Shown: positions 10,806-20,294 of the stretch, piece after piece
Layout: each line of letters starts with the position of its first letter
How positions within the stretch are numbered: position 1 is the first letter of the stretch
DNA from: Acaryochloris sp. IP29b_bin.137
Lineage (GTDB): Bacteria; Cyanobacteriota; Cyanobacteriia; Thermosynechococcales; Thermosynechococcaceae
Reading direction: 5' to 3'
Assembly: GCF_028285745.1 (NCBI RefSeq)
Contig: NZ_JANQOP010000009.1
Location: 1 to 37,850, forward strand
Length of the DNA: 37,850 nucleotides
Made by a program: the position numbers and the translations under genes
The notes under the pieces: model-generated
The model's database searches: none
Told to the model about the DNA's origin: nothing
Seen by the model: the letters and a program-made list of their open reading frames with translations, nothing else

Positions 10806-12800
10806 GTGGCTTACGAACCGCTTCACCATAAATATCGTCCCCAAAGGTTTGCAGAGCTAGTGGGACAAGATGCGATCGCAACCACCTTAACCCATGCGAT
10901 CCAATCCCAGCGCATTGCCCCTGCCTACTTATTTACAGGTCCTCGAGGGACCGGGAAAACATCCAGCGCCCGTATCTTAGCGAAATCCCTTAACTGCCTG
11001 AGTCATCAGCAGCCAACCCCTGCTCCCTGTGGCACCTGTGCCGTTTGCCAAGACGTTGCCTTGGGGGCATCGCTGGATGTTATTGAGATTGACGCAGCCA
11101 GCAATACAGGCGTAGATAATATTCGCGACTTGATTGAACGGGCTCAGTTTGCCCCCGTTCAATGCCGCTATAAAATCTATTGCCTCGACGAAGTCCATAT
11201 GCTGAGCACGGCAGCCTTCAATGCCTTGCTAAAAACCTTAGAAGAACCCCCCGATCGAGTCGTGTTTATCCTGGCGACGACGGATCCACAACGGGTCTTA
11301 CCCACCATTATTTCCCGCTGTCAGCGATTTGATTTTCGGCGAATTGCTCTAGAGGCCATGGTTCAACACCTGACCCATATTGCCAAACAAGAATCGATTG
11401 CCATTACCCCTACAGCCATTGAACTGATTGCCCAAGTGGCCCAAGGGGGACTGCGAGATGCGGAGAGTTTACTGGATCAGCTCAGTTTGCTTTCCGGTGA
11501 AATTGATAATACCCACGTTTGGGATTTAGTGGGATCGGTACCCGAACAAGCGCTATTGGCCCTATTGCAAGCCATTATTGAGCAGAAGCCCGCTTTGGTG
11601 ATCGAGCGTATCCAGAATTTGCTAGATCGGGGTCGAGAACCCCTAACCCTTCTCCAAAATTTGGCTGGATTTTATCGAGATTTATTAATCGCCAAAACCG
11701 CCCCTAGCCGCAGAGACCTCGTAACCATCACCGCCCCCACTTGGACCGATTTATGCCAGCTTGCTCAACAGCTTGAAGTGGATGACATTCTGACCAAGCA
11801 ACAGCACCTGCGCCATTGTGAAGCCCAAATCAAGCATTCCACTCAGCCTCGGTTATGGCTAGAAGTCTGTCTCTTGGGGCTATTACCTGGAGCCGAACAC
11901 TCCTCCACTGCCCAGCCGGTGTTAATCCAGACCTCACCGAAGTCACAGAACGCTTCGGCGCAGTCCCCTGAATCTGTTGCAGCAATGCCGGCAGCAACAA
12001 CCTCTTCATTAGACCAGCCTGTCTCTCCCCCCGCAGGGGCGGGCTCGACCCATCAGTCCCAAACAGGATCTCCAAACCCTACCCCTCCCCAGGCCAAACC
12101 ACCCTCAGCAGATGCTCAAGCCCCAGCCAAGTCAGAGGTAAGCATCCCTAAATCAGAGAATTTATCAGCATCCCCAGCAGTATCTTCCGCCCCGCCTTCT
12201 AGCCAGCAGATAGCGTCAGTCGCAACGAGGCCCCCTCAACCTGAGCCTACTCCCGCGGCTTCTCCATCCCCCCGCTTGCAACCTCCTGCTGCACCCCAAA
12301 TTGATCTTTCGGCCGCATGGCAACAGCTTTTGCAAAATTTGAATTTGCCCAGTCGAGCATTGCTGAAAGAACATGGTCAATTGCTGTATTGGCAGGGTAG
12401 AGAGGTTCGCATTGGCATCCGTAAAACGCTCCTTCGACTGGCCCAAGGCAAAGTACCTGAGCTTGAGGAAACCTTTGAGAAATGTTTTGAACGCAAAGTT
12501 AAAGTAACCTTGAAGGTCTTGACGGAGGAGCAAATGCAGGCTCAGCCTTCCCCGCTCGCTTCCCCAGCAACGGTGCCTTCATCTGCTCCTGCCTCTATTC
12601 CAGTTCCTGCTCCTATTTCAGCTCCTGCCCCTCCCTCAACGTCTTCGGGCGCTGCTGGATCGACTCCAAAGGGGCACCCCGGCACAACTGAATCAGTCGC
12701 CGTGAGTCCTAACTGGCAAAGTGAAGATGAAACGACATCAGCGGCCAAGAGTTTTGCTCAATTTTTTAATGGTGCTTTAGTGGAAACTGACTCAGGGTGA
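10806..12800 (+). CDS. dnaX: DNA polymerase III subunit gamma/tau
   Basis: DnaX is the ATPase core of the clamp loader, which places the sliding clamp on DNA at the replication fork. The 664-residue protein starts at GTG 10806. It has Walker A GPRGTGKT (45-52), the zinc module cysteines C64, C75, C78 and C81, Walker B with LDEVHML, and the SRC motif in IISRCQRFDFRR. About residues 370-520 are a Pro/Ala/Ser-rich low-complexity linker. A small folded region follows (WQQLLQNLNLPSRALL to KVKVTLKV), then a second Pro/Ala-rich stretch. No intein interrupts the ATPase domain, unlike some cyanobacterial dnaX genes. I see no slippery sequence that would make a shorter gamma form. The gene converges on recN. 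Confidence 0.96.
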   Translation: MAYEPLHHKYRPQRFAELVGQDAIATTLTHAIQSQRIAPAYLFTGPRGTGKTSSARILAKSLNCLSHQQPTPAPCGTCAVCQDVALGASLDVIEIDAASNTGVDNIRDLIERAQFAPVQCRYKIYCLDEVHMLSTAAFNALLKTLEEPPDRVVFILATTDPQRVLPTIISRCQRFDFRRIALEAMVQHLTHIAKQESIAITPTAIELIAQVAQGGLRDAESLLDQLSLLSGEIDNTHVWDLVGSVPEQALLALLQAIIEQKPALVIERIQNLLDRGREPLTLLQNLAGFYRDLLIAKTAPSRRDLVTITAPTWTDLCQLAQQLEVDDILTKQQHLRHCEAQIKHSTQPRLWLEVCLLGLLPGAEHSSTAQPVLIQTSPKSQNASAQSPESVAAMPAATTSSLDQPVSPPAGAGSTHQSQTGSPNPTPPQAKPPSADAQAPAKSEVSIPKSENLSASPAVSSAPPSSQQIASVATRPPQPEPTPAASPSPRLQPPAAPQIDLSAAWQQLLQNLNLPSRALLKEHGQLLYWQGREVRIGIRKTLLRLAQGKVPELEETFEKCFERKVKVTLKVLTEEQMQAQPSPLASPATVPSSAPASIPVPAPISAPAPPSTSSGAAGSTPKGHPGTTESVAVSPNWQSEDETTSAAKSFAQFFNGALVETDSG

Positions 12801-12849
12801 CCGCTGAGAGTAAAGGCCGAGATACAGAGGGGGCGTCTTTGCCGCTAGC

Positions 12850-14619
12850 CTATTTTCTTCGGCTGGTGCTAGCGTTGCTTTTTCGGACTTGTCCAGCTTG
12901 CTGTAGCAGTGAGTCGACAAATGTAAGTGCCTGTTGAGTCGTTTCTCCGCCGGCGATGGCCGCTAACGCTTGTCGCCGCTGTTGAGCATCTAAGGACATG
13001 ACATGAATAATCGTCCGTTCGGATGCTTTTTTGCCATTGTTTTTGCTATTGATTGATGGCGAAGGATCCCCCTGCATAACGACCTGTTTCTGCACCTGAA
13101 AATGAGCATCAGCCATTGCTGCAATCATTGGCTGATGCGTAACGCAGAGCACTTGATGATGCTGGCTGAGGTGATAGAGCTTTGCCGCAATTGCCTGAGC
13201 CACATGACCCGACACCCCGGCATCAATCTCATCAAAAATCAGTGTACCAACCCCTTCGCCTTGGGATAAGCAGGCCTTCAGGGCTAATAGGAAACGGCTC
13301 ATTTCGCCGCCTGATGCCGATTCAGAGAGAGGGTGTAAGGCTTCGCCAGGATTAGCGCTAAATAGAAACTGGATTTGGTCAGCTCCGTGCTGGGTGGGGG
13401 GTATGGGCTGCAACCTCACCTGAAATTGAACTTTTTCTAATGCCAGGGGTTTGAGTTCTTTTAACAGGTACCTTTCCAATTTTTGGGCGGCTTTGTGGCG
13501 CAGAGCGGTGAGCTGGACACAGGCTTGCTGAAGTTTGGTTTCACTATTGGCTGCAGCTTGTTCTAGCGCTTCTAATGATTGGCCTGCACTAGTGAGGTCG
13601 GCATATTGGGTTTGGATGGTTTGATGATGTGCGATCGCATCATCCAAACTTGGCCCATACTTGCGGCAAATCTGCTTAAGCTCCATCAGCCGCGTTTCTA
13701 CGGCTTGCAGTTGTTCTGGATCGGTTTCAACGGTGGTCCCGTAGGCATTGATCAAAGATCCGGCTTCTTGCACCTGGGTAAGGGCTTGCCGTACCAACTC
13801 CAAAATCGGTTCTAGTTGCGAATCATATTGACTCATCTCCACCAAAATCGATTCGGCTTGGCCCAACAGATCACCACAAGCTTCGCCTTGGTCTTGTTCA
13901 TAGAGGAGTTGGTAGACCCGATAGCTTTGTTGCTGCAATTCAACACTATGGCTGAGCCGTTGTAGTTCTTGTTCTAATTCAATCAGCTCATTCGAATCGG
14001 AAAGATTGACGGCATCTAACTCTTGAAGTTGATACCGAAACAAATCGATAGTTTGGAGGCGCTGCTGTTCATTTTGACGAAAGGCATTGAGTTCCGTAGT
14101 CACTTTCTGCCAGTGAGCGAAAACAGTCGCAACCTGCTGCCGTTGTTTTAGCAGCGTATTGCCGCCAAATCCATCCAAATACTGCCGTTGGCGATCGGTC
14201 CGACCTAATTGAACGGCCTGTCCTTGGCCTGTTACGTCGATCAATTGCTCTCTCAGTTGAGCAATTTGCCGTTTATTGACAATGACACCATTGACTCGAA
14301 AGCGGCTGCGCAACGCACCTTGAGCAGAAATTTCACGACTGCACACTAACCCATCTTCGTCTAAAGGATCGATACCCATAGTTGCTAGCCAGGTGTTCAG
14401 AGCGGGAGTCAGGCTAAAACTAGCTTCAAGCAATGTACGGGATTCGCCTGTGCGAAGCATAGAGCTGGCGGTCTTGCCCCCTAGGAGCAGATCGATGGCA
14501 TCTAGCAAGATGGACTTTCCGGCCCCAGTTTCACCTGTCAGCACGTTCAAGCCACTGGTGAAAGTCAGATCTAAGGTGTCGATCAGGGCAAAATTTTCGA
14601 TGCGGAGGGACAGCAGCAT
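12850..14619 (-). CDS. recN: DNA repair protein RecN
   Basis: RecN is an SMC-like ATPase that acts early in double-strand-break repair by holding DNA ends and sister duplexes. The 589-residue protein begins MLLSLRIENFALID and has Walker A GETGAGKS (29-36). Two coiled-coil arms follow (about residues 150-370, rich in Gln, Leu and Glu). The C-terminal half holds the ABC signature SASGGEMSRF, Walker B TLIFDEIDAGVSG and the VTHQPMIAAMADAHF switch region. All ATPase elements are intact, and length is slightly above the family norm. A Ser/Asn/Lys-rich insert lies near residue 510 (SINSKNNGKKASERT). It converges on dnaX with a 49-bp gap. No SOS-type operator can be confidently read upstream. Confidence 0.96.
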   Translation of the reverse strand: MLLSLRIENFALIDTLDLTFTSGLNVLTGETGAGKSILLDAIDLLLGGKTASSMLRTGESRTLLEASFSLTPALNTWLATMGIDPLDEDGLVCSREISAQGALRSRFRVNGVIVNKRQIAQLREQLIDVTGQGQAVQLGRTDRQRQYLDGFGGNTLLKQRQQVATVFAHWQKVTTELNAFRQNEQQRLQTIDLFRYQLQELDAVNLSDSNELIELEQELQRLSHSVELQQQSYRVYQLLYEQDQGEACGDLLGQAESILVEMSQYDSQLEPILELVRQALTQVQEAGSLINAYGTTVETDPEQLQAVETRLMELKQICRKYGPSLDDAIAHHQTIQTQYADLTSAGQSLEALEQAAANSETKLQQACVQLTALRHKAAQKLERYLLKELKPLALEKVQFQVRLQPIPPTQHGADQIQFLFSANPGEALHPLSESASGGEMSRFLLALKACLSQGEGVGTLIFDEIDAGVSGHVAQAIAAKLYHLSQHHQVLCVTHQPMIAAMADAHFQVQKQVVMQGDPSPSINSKNNGKKASERTIIHVMSLDAQQRRQALAAIAGGETTQQALTFVDSLLQQAGQVRKSNASTSRRK

Positions 14620-14815
14620 ACAGGTACGGCCAACTCAGATCCCTATCTATCTTACTGATCCGCAGAACTTCTGGAAGCAAAAACCACCATAAAACAACTT
14701 ATGCTTGACCAGTCCCTAATGCCTCTAGGTTCAGTACCCAAGCAATTTTAGACTGAGGGTAACAATTTAGTAGAAGCTTTCTGAGTCTTATGGATGGGTA
14801 GCGGGTTAGGTTGAT

Positions 14816-15430
14816 CTACTTGAAGCGCCGAGGGAAGGACGGGTTGGTGCGAAGCCGCGCTTGATAGGGTTTTTGGCCTCGATAATTACCCGGTGGATTG
14901 TAATTACAGACCCAAACTTCTTGATGGCCAGAGCGAACCTGGGCACACCCCACTTCTGTTGTGTTTTCCCAAACAAGCTGTGTGTAATGGCCACAAACTC
15001 CTGAACATCGATTTGTATCGTAGTTGTAGTCCTTGACTTCTTCTCCCCACATATTCACGACTTGTGTTGGAGACAACTTTTGGTAAGCGGCCCAAGTTAA
15101 GTTCTCTCCATAGGGGTTATTGGGACGATGGTAGAGTTTGAAATTATCCTTCGCTAAATAGTTGGCCCATTCTTGCGCATGTTTTGCCAAATTATCTGAC
15201 CAAGTCAGGGGAGGAATGCCGACGCTCTGCCGCCACTGATTATGGGCATTCAGCATTTCCTTTGACCAAGCAGGGCGATAAGGGTTATGGCGATGTGATC
15301 CTTGTACTGTAGAAATCTCAGTGGGCTGGGATGGATGATTGGGATAGGCTAGGGCTACAGAAGTTGCAGCACTACCAATTCCAACAACACTGAGAACAAA
15401 CAACAATGAACGATGGAGTTGACGATGCAT
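14816..15430 (-). CDS. Secreted CAP-domain (SCP/PR-1-like) protein
   Basis: This 204-residue protein has a Sec signal peptide: basic MHRQLHR, a hydrophobic core SLLFVLSVVGIGSAA, and likely cleavage after VALA. The mature part is a CAP domain like plant PR-1: MLNAHNQWRQSVGIPPLTW, then YHRP with the first His, YGENLTW with the first Glu, MWGEEVKDY with the second Glu, and GHYTQLVW with the second His. VGCAQV and VWVCNYNPPGNYRG follow. The four CAP-tetrad residues and cysteines able to form disulphides are all present. This form, with cysteines and the NYNPPGN motif, is closer to eukaryotic PR-1 than to many bacterial CAP proteins. It is probably periplasmic or extracellular. Its biochemical activity is unknown; lipid binding is one idea for the family. 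Confidence 0.9.
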   Translation of the reverse strand: MHRQLHRSLLFVLSVVGIGSAATSVALAYPNHPSQPTEISTVQGSHRHNPYRPAWSKEMLNAHNQWRQSVGIPPLTWSDNLAKHAQEWANYLAKDNFKLYHRPNNPYGENLTWAAYQKLSPTQVVNMWGEEVKDYNYDTNRCSGVCGHYTQLVWENTTEVGCAQVRSGHQEVWVCNYNPPGNYRGQKPYQARLRTNPSFPRRFK

Positions 15431-15957
15431 AGGGAGCGATTAGGAAAAAGTGAGTGCAAGAAATAAACCACTCAATTCGGTGGTTTTCAAAAGAAGAAAT
15501 ATCAAAAATACCCATACGTAATATGGGCGTTCACAACTATTCTTTGGCTCTTCATTTCACGATTAGGCGATTGAAATCGTGAAATGGAATGATGTGAGGG
15601 AATGAATATAAATTACTTTTGAGCTTAGAAATAAAAATTCAAGCCGGATATGTGTTGAGCCCCTATTTATGTTCTGTTAACTCTTTAAATCTCACCATAA
15701 AGCAGTGTGAGACAGGTGAAGAACCTATATCTTGTATAACTGACAAGAAAAGTAAAATGGTGCAGTGGAACTACCGAATTCTGGAGAAGTGAGGGATTAC
15801 ATGTGTATGTGAATACCGATCTCAAGGCAGTTCATAGATGTGAATTAATGAGGCCTACAATCTAAAGATAAGTTCGCCTTTCCAGTAAAAATACGATCCA
15901 CCATGATTGTGTAGATACCATTTTTGATGACAAGGGAAATCACAGAAATTCTATTCC
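15431..15957. other. 527-bp intergenic region
   Basis: This AT-rich gap between two minus-strand genes contains the promoter side of the CAP gene and the downstream end of the same-strand radical SAM gene. Apart from the perfect 12-bp inverted repeat listed separately, I see no ORF of interest, RNA gene or clear terminator. Confidence 0.4.
15553..15586. repeat. Perfect 12-bp inverted repeat with 10-nt loop
   Basis: CATTTCACGATT at 15553-15564 is repeated inverted as AATCGTGAAATG at 15575-15586. The stem is AT-rich and no T-tract follows on either strand, so a classical terminator is unlikely. It lies about 120 bp upstream of the CAP-protein start. It could be an operator, an mRNA leader hairpin, or the remnant of a small mobile element. 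Confidence 0.6.
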
Positions 15958-17583
15958 CTACATTAGATCAGTTGCCATGGATAAATGTTTCTGTAATGTG
16001 GGGGTAGGCAAGGGACCTTGTAGATGAGACCAAGGTAAGACTTGATCGGTTGACCATGGTTGAAAGACGTAAAAGTCTAGGCTGGGGATTTGACCTTGGA
16101 GCTGCTTGAATGCTCGTCGATAGCTACCCAGGGAGTCACCAAAGTGGCGGGTCAGTTCCAGCAAATGGGAAAGGCGTCGATCGCCTCGTGAAATTAAGGC
16201 TTGGATGACTGACCAATTGTAACTCTCAGGTCGGAAGTCGATCCCCTGAGATCGCAACTTCTTCTGCATCAGTTGTAAAGATTTCTTGGCCTTGGGATTA
16301 ACCCCCAACCATTGAAACGGCGTATGGGCTTTTGGCACAAAGGTACTGCATCCCAAGGTTAGCCGCAGCCCAGGCACCTCCTTTTTGAGCTGCACCATCA
16401 AGTCAATGGTGGCCTCCACATCAGCCTCTGTTTCGCCTGGAATACCCACCATGCCATAGAACTTCAGGCCTTTAAGATTCCCTGCATAGGCATTGGCCGC
16501 CGCTTGATGAATCTCGTCGTTGTCTAATTTCTTATTGATAATCTGTCGGACTCGCTCTGAACCACTTTCAATGGCAATCGTTAGCGAGCGGGTATCGTGT
16601 TGGGATAATAGACGCGCCAGCTTTACCGTCACGGTATTGGTCCGGACTGAAGCAATACTAAGGCGCACTTGGTCATGCTGAGGGTGAGCAAAATAATCCA
16701 GGAGTTGATCAAATGCAGGATGTTGAGTCACCGAAGCCCCCAACAAGCCAATGCGATTAGTGACCTTGAGTCCCGTTTCAATTTGGGGAATTAGGGTCTG
16801 GGTCGCATCGGGTGTTCGAAACGGTAAGGTCAAATAGCTGGCGAGGCAAAAGCGACACATTTCCGGACAGCTCCGCACCACTTCCACCATGTAGATGCTT
16901 TCCCAAGCTGCTTTAGGAGTGACGACGGTGGAAGCCGATAAGGTATTCCCCCGATAGGTTTGTTTGTGGACCTGGGCGGGCACTTCAGGAGAGCGAGGGT
17001 GGATGGATGAGATCGCACCCTCCGATGATTGGTAGGTCACCTCATACAAGCTGGGCACGTAAATCCCTGGGATTTGCGCTAGCGTCAAGAGTTGAGTGGT
17101 CCGTGCTGCATACCGAACCGATTGCATGGCGTCGATAAACTGGGCTAACAGGTCTTCACCATCCCCTAACAGAACAACGTCAAAAAAGTCGGCAAATGGT
17201 TCAGGATTCGCGGTTAATACGGGTCCCCCACCAAATATCAGCGGATGAGCCTCCGTTCGCTGGGCACTTCGCCAGGGGATATTCAAGTTTTCCAATATCT
17301 GCAAAATATTGGCATAATCCAGTTCCCAGGAGAGGGAAAAGCCCAAAAGTTCCGGTGCAGTTGGGAGCGGTTCGTGGACATCTGTGAAAAGTCGGCTAAC
17401 CTGTAGATCAGGCCGTGTACAGAGCATTGCCCATACAACCTGGTAGCCCAGGCTGGTAATTCCTACACAGTACGTGTTCGGAAATGCGAAAATAAGCGGA
17501 AGTCCATCCGGCGTTGGTGTTCCTGGTGTAAATAATAGTTGCTCTGATTGAAAGATTGAGGTAGACACGTAAACTAGAGACAC
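15958..17583 (-). CDS. B12-binding-domain radical SAM protein
   Basis: This 541-residue protein has an N-terminal cobalamin-binding-like Rossmann region (about 25-170, including FAFPNTYCVGITSLGYQVVW and FGGGPVLTANPEPFADFFDVV). A radical SAM domain follows, with the cluster motif CPEMCRFC (C239, C243, C246). Downstream features, GLLGASVTQHP, IAIESGSERVRQIINKK and KFYGMVGIPGETEADVE, are typical of this class. It is the cyanobacterial version of a broad uncharacterised group, related to the first half of the TIGR03960 type. The chemistry is unknown, and binding of cobalamin is inferred from fold, not from a DxHxxG motif, which I do not see. The start is GTG 17583 without a good ribosome site, and a second GTG at 17568 is possible. 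A 6-bp inverted repeat (17578-17593) spans the first start. Confidence 0.85.
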   Translation of the reverse strand: MSLVYVSTSIFQSEQLLFTPGTPTPDGLPLIFAFPNTYCVGITSLGYQVVWAMLCTRPDLQVSRLFTDVHEPLPTAPELLGFSLSWELDYANILQILENLNIPWRSAQRTEAHPLIFGGGPVLTANPEPFADFFDVVLLGDGEDLLAQFIDAMQSVRYAARTTQLLTLAQIPGIYVPSLYEVTYQSSEGAISSIHPRSPEVPAQVHKQTYRGNTLSASTVVTPKAAWESIYMVEVVRSCPEMCRFCLASYLTLPFRTPDATQTLIPQIETGLKVTNRIGLLGASVTQHPAFDQLLDYFAHPQHDQVRLSIASVRTNTVTVKLARLLSQHDTRSLTIAIESGSERVRQIINKKLDNDEIHQAAANAYAGNLKGLKFYGMVGIPGETEADVEATIDLMVQLKKEVPGLRLTLGCSTFVPKAHTPFQWLGVNPKAKKSLQLMQKKLRSQGIDFRPESYNWSVIQALISRGDRRLSHLLELTRHFGDSLGSYRRAFKQLQGQIPSLDFYVFQPWSTDQVLPWSHLQGPLPTPTLQKHLSMATDLM

Positions 17584-17784
17584 TTTAGTGTCTAGAAAGA
17601 TTTGAATCGTTGTATTTTTGGGAACACTGCAGGTTTAAACATCTTTACATCGTTACTCCCCATTCATCGCTCTCAGGTAAAAATAGCTTTAAAAACTATC
17701 GTCTAGGTGATGTATCTCCATTAGTTTCTTGAGTAAGGGCCATCATTACTTTGCTGATAAGGGTTAACCCCGCTACCAACGCAC

Positions 17785-20292
17785 ATGCCAAACCCCCTCC
17801 CCCAACTCCATTGTCCCAATCTAAGATGTCGAGCAGTTAATTCTGATCGAGATCAGTTTTGTCAAAAATGCGGGACCTATTTACCCAAACGGTATTTGTG
17901 GGTGGTTGGTGCAAAGGCCGATACCTTTCAAGTTGGCGACATCCTAGAAAACCGCTTTTTGTTTCGAGGTCCCCGGGTTGTCTTTGATACTCAACCCGGG
18001 CTACCGCTCAAAATGGATGTAGAACTACCCGAAACGCTGGTTCCTTACTTAAAGCTCTTCCCCTACCGCCTTCATCTTCCTCAAGTTTATACGTTGCTTT
18101 CCCTGGGCGAAAAAGAGTCCTCTTTGATTCTGTTGTTAGAGCAAGCTCCCTTGAGCAACACCGATCTAGATCCCAGTGAACAAGGAGGAATGTCTGTCGG
18201 CACTGGCTTACCCCTTTTTGAGGCATGGTCTACGGCCCAACCCCTACGCCAACTCCATTGGCTATGGCAGATGGCCCAACTATGGCAACCCTTCCGAATT
18301 CAGGGCGTTGGTTCAAGTCTGTTACAACCCGATTTCCTGCGGGTAGAAGGCCCCCTCTTGCGATTATTGGAGTTAGAAAATGATTTTCGCTTAGAGCCCA
18401 GCCTGGCAGACCTGGGCCAAGTCTGGCAGCAACTGATTCCCAAGACAGGCGGGAAGCTGGCACCTTCTTTGGATGGTTTATGTGAGAAATTAGCCAGGGG
18501 CGAGATTGAGTCTGCAGAAACACTTCTGGTGCAGATAGAAACTTGGATTGAGAATATCCATAAAGCCTATCGGGTCAAAATTGACATTGCCACTCGTACC
18601 GATACGGGGATGGTTCGGGAACATAATGAAGATGCTTGCTATCCTGCCGATGGGTCAGTCACGCAAAACTCATTGGAACGGATGGCCATCGTCTGTGATG
18701 GGGTTGGTGGTCATGCCGGTGGAGAAGTGGCATCCGGGATTGCCATTGAAGCACTCCGCGATCATCTGACTCAATTACCGATTGATGACCTTGCGCCTGC
18801 AGAAGTCATTACCGAATTAGAGAATGCTTCCTTTAAAGCCAATGATCTGATTTGTCAGCGGAACGACCAAGAACAGCGGCAAGATCGGCAGCGAATGGGA
18901 ACCACCTTGGTGACCGCATTGTCCCAAACCTACCAGATCTATGTGTCCCATATTGGGGATAGTCGTGCCTACTTGATCACCACGCAGGGTTGTTATCAAG
19001 TCATGGTGGATGATGATATTGCTTCTCGTGAAGTGCGATTGGGCTATGTCCCTTATCGGGAAGCCTTGTTGCAGCCCGCTTCCGGTTCCTTAGTACAGGC
19101 CTTAGGCATGGCCTCCTCATCGGTCCTTCGCCCGACGGTGCAGCGCTTCCTACTGGACGAAGATTGTTTATTCTTACTCTGTTCTGACGGTCTTAGTGAC
19201 TATGATCGTGTTGATATGATTTGGCGGGAAGAATTGCTGCCGCTATTACAGGGGGGAACAGATTTAGCCAATGCTAGCAAACGTCTGATTGAGTTGGCGA
19301 ATCAGTTAAATGGTCACGATAACGTCACGGTCGGTCTCGTCCATTGCCATGTAACCCGCCAACGTCAAGGATCTGGTGCAACCAGTTTACCGGAGGATCC
19401 GTCAACGGCAGATTCGTCTCCTGTGGATAACACGCCTCCCACGGTATTGCCCAAAACCCAGGCGGTGGCCCGTGCGAAACCCCTCGCCCGGAAACGGGGG
19501 AAAAGTGGTCTATGGCTGATCCTGGCCCTACTTCTCATCGGCATAGGTGGGGCTGTTGCTTTCCAGCAGGGCTTATTCAAGTTTCCTTTTGCTAATTCTC
19601 CTGAATCACCTGCCCCCACCTCTGTACCGCCTGACGCTGAGCCTTCATCTGTTCCTCCCGCGCCACCTGACTTGGCCAATGCCAACAAAATGGATGTTCT
19701 CCGGCTAGTCAGCACAGATGATCCGTCTGTTGAACTCTCTGTGGTTGAGGATCCAAAAGATTTGTTAACTCAAGATACAGATGAGGCCTCAGACTCATCC
19801 CCCTTATCCTTAGAGGAGAAAAAGATTGCTGTTCCTACTGGGAGCCTGGTCGTGGTGGATGGTTTTTTCCCTCAACCTGTAGACTCAGATGTGTCCGTAC
19901 CTGAAGTACCTATCCGGGCTCTACGGATTCGAACTTGTCGAACAGTATTGGGACAAGATAAGGGTCAGCCAGGACAGGAAGGCGCAGGGAGTTTAACGCC
20001 TGATAAGTTGAAGGAAAAATTAGAGAAAGATGGCACCGAACCCGATTTATCTCCAACAACCCAGCTGATTGATAAAAGACCAAAAGCATTAGAGAGTGAA
20101 CCGGATGCCCCGGTGACTGCCTTCAAGCCTCAAATAGGATGGGTCGATCAATCCAAACTGGCCCCTTTTGTGGCAGAAATCATTTCGGCTAATAAGTTGA
20201 GTGCGGATCAGCAAGAAGCTTGTGCTCCCTCACCATTAGAGGGAAAGGATATTCCGGCTGGTGCCCCCATAGGCTCTGAGTCTGAGCCTTAG
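17785..20292 (+). CDS. Zinc-ribbon, membrane-anchored PP2C protein phosphatase
   Basis: This 835-residue protein is a PP2C (PPM) Ser/Thr phosphatase with unusual flanks. Residues 10-29 form a zinc ribbon (C10, C15, C26, C29, ending FCQKCGTYLP). Residues about 40-255 resemble a very degenerate kinase-like region (see findings). The phosphatase domain (about 262-525) keeps the metal-binding residues: EHNEDACY, VCDGVGGHAGGEVAS, MGTTLVTAL, SHIGDSRAYL, CSDGLSDYD and GHDNVTVG. A single membrane helix follows at about 574-592 (GLWLILALLLIGIGGAVAF). After it comes an acidic, Pro/Ser-rich tail of about 240 residues, probably outside the cytoplasm, with three cysteines. The phosphatase would face the cytoplasm. 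It is followed after 2 bp by a SIS-domain gene, strongly suggesting co-translation. Confidence 0.92.
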   Translation: MPNPLPQLHCPNLRCRAVNSDRDQFCQKCGTYLPKRYLWVVGAKADTFQVGDILENRFLFRGPRVVFDTQPGLPLKMDVELPETLVPYLKLFPYRLHLPQVYTLLSLGEKESSLILLLEQAPLSNTDLDPSEQGGMSVGTGLPLFEAWSTAQPLRQLHWLWQMAQLWQPFRIQGVGSSLLQPDFLRVEGPLLRLLELENDFRLEPSLADLGQVWQQLIPKTGGKLAPSLDGLCEKLARGEIESAETLLVQIETWIENIHKAYRVKIDIATRTDTGMVREHNEDACYPADGSVTQNSLERMAIVCDGVGGHAGGEVASGIAIEALRDHLTQLPIDDLAPAEVITELENASFKANDLICQRNDQEQRQDRQRMGTTLVTALSQTYQIYVSHIGDSRAYLITTQGCYQVMVDDDIASREVRLGYVPYREALLQPASGSLVQALGMASSSVLRPTVQRFLLDEDCLFLLCSDGLSDYDRVDMIWREELLPLLQGGTDLANASKRLIELANQLNGHDNVTVGLVHCHVTRQRQGSGATSLPEDPSTADSSPVDNTPPTVLPKTQAVARAKPLARKRGKSGLWLILALLLIGIGGAVAFQQGLFKFPFANSPESPAPTSVPPDAEPSSVPPAPPDLANANKMDVLRLVSTDDPSVELSVVEDPKDLLTQDTDEASDSSPLSLEEKKIAVPTGSLVVVDGFFPQPVDSDVSVPEVPIRALRIRTCRTVLGQDKGQPGQEGAGSLTPDKLKEKLEKDGTEPDLSPTTQLIDKRPKALESEPDAPVTAFKPQIGWVDQSKLAPFVAEIISANKLSADQQEACAPSPLEGKDIPAGAPIGSESEP

Positions 20293-20294
20293 TT

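Noticed and set aside
10806..12800. Intein within dnaX
   Set aside because: Some cyanobacterial dnaX genes carry inteins, but the ATPase region here reads through without an insert or splicing motifs.
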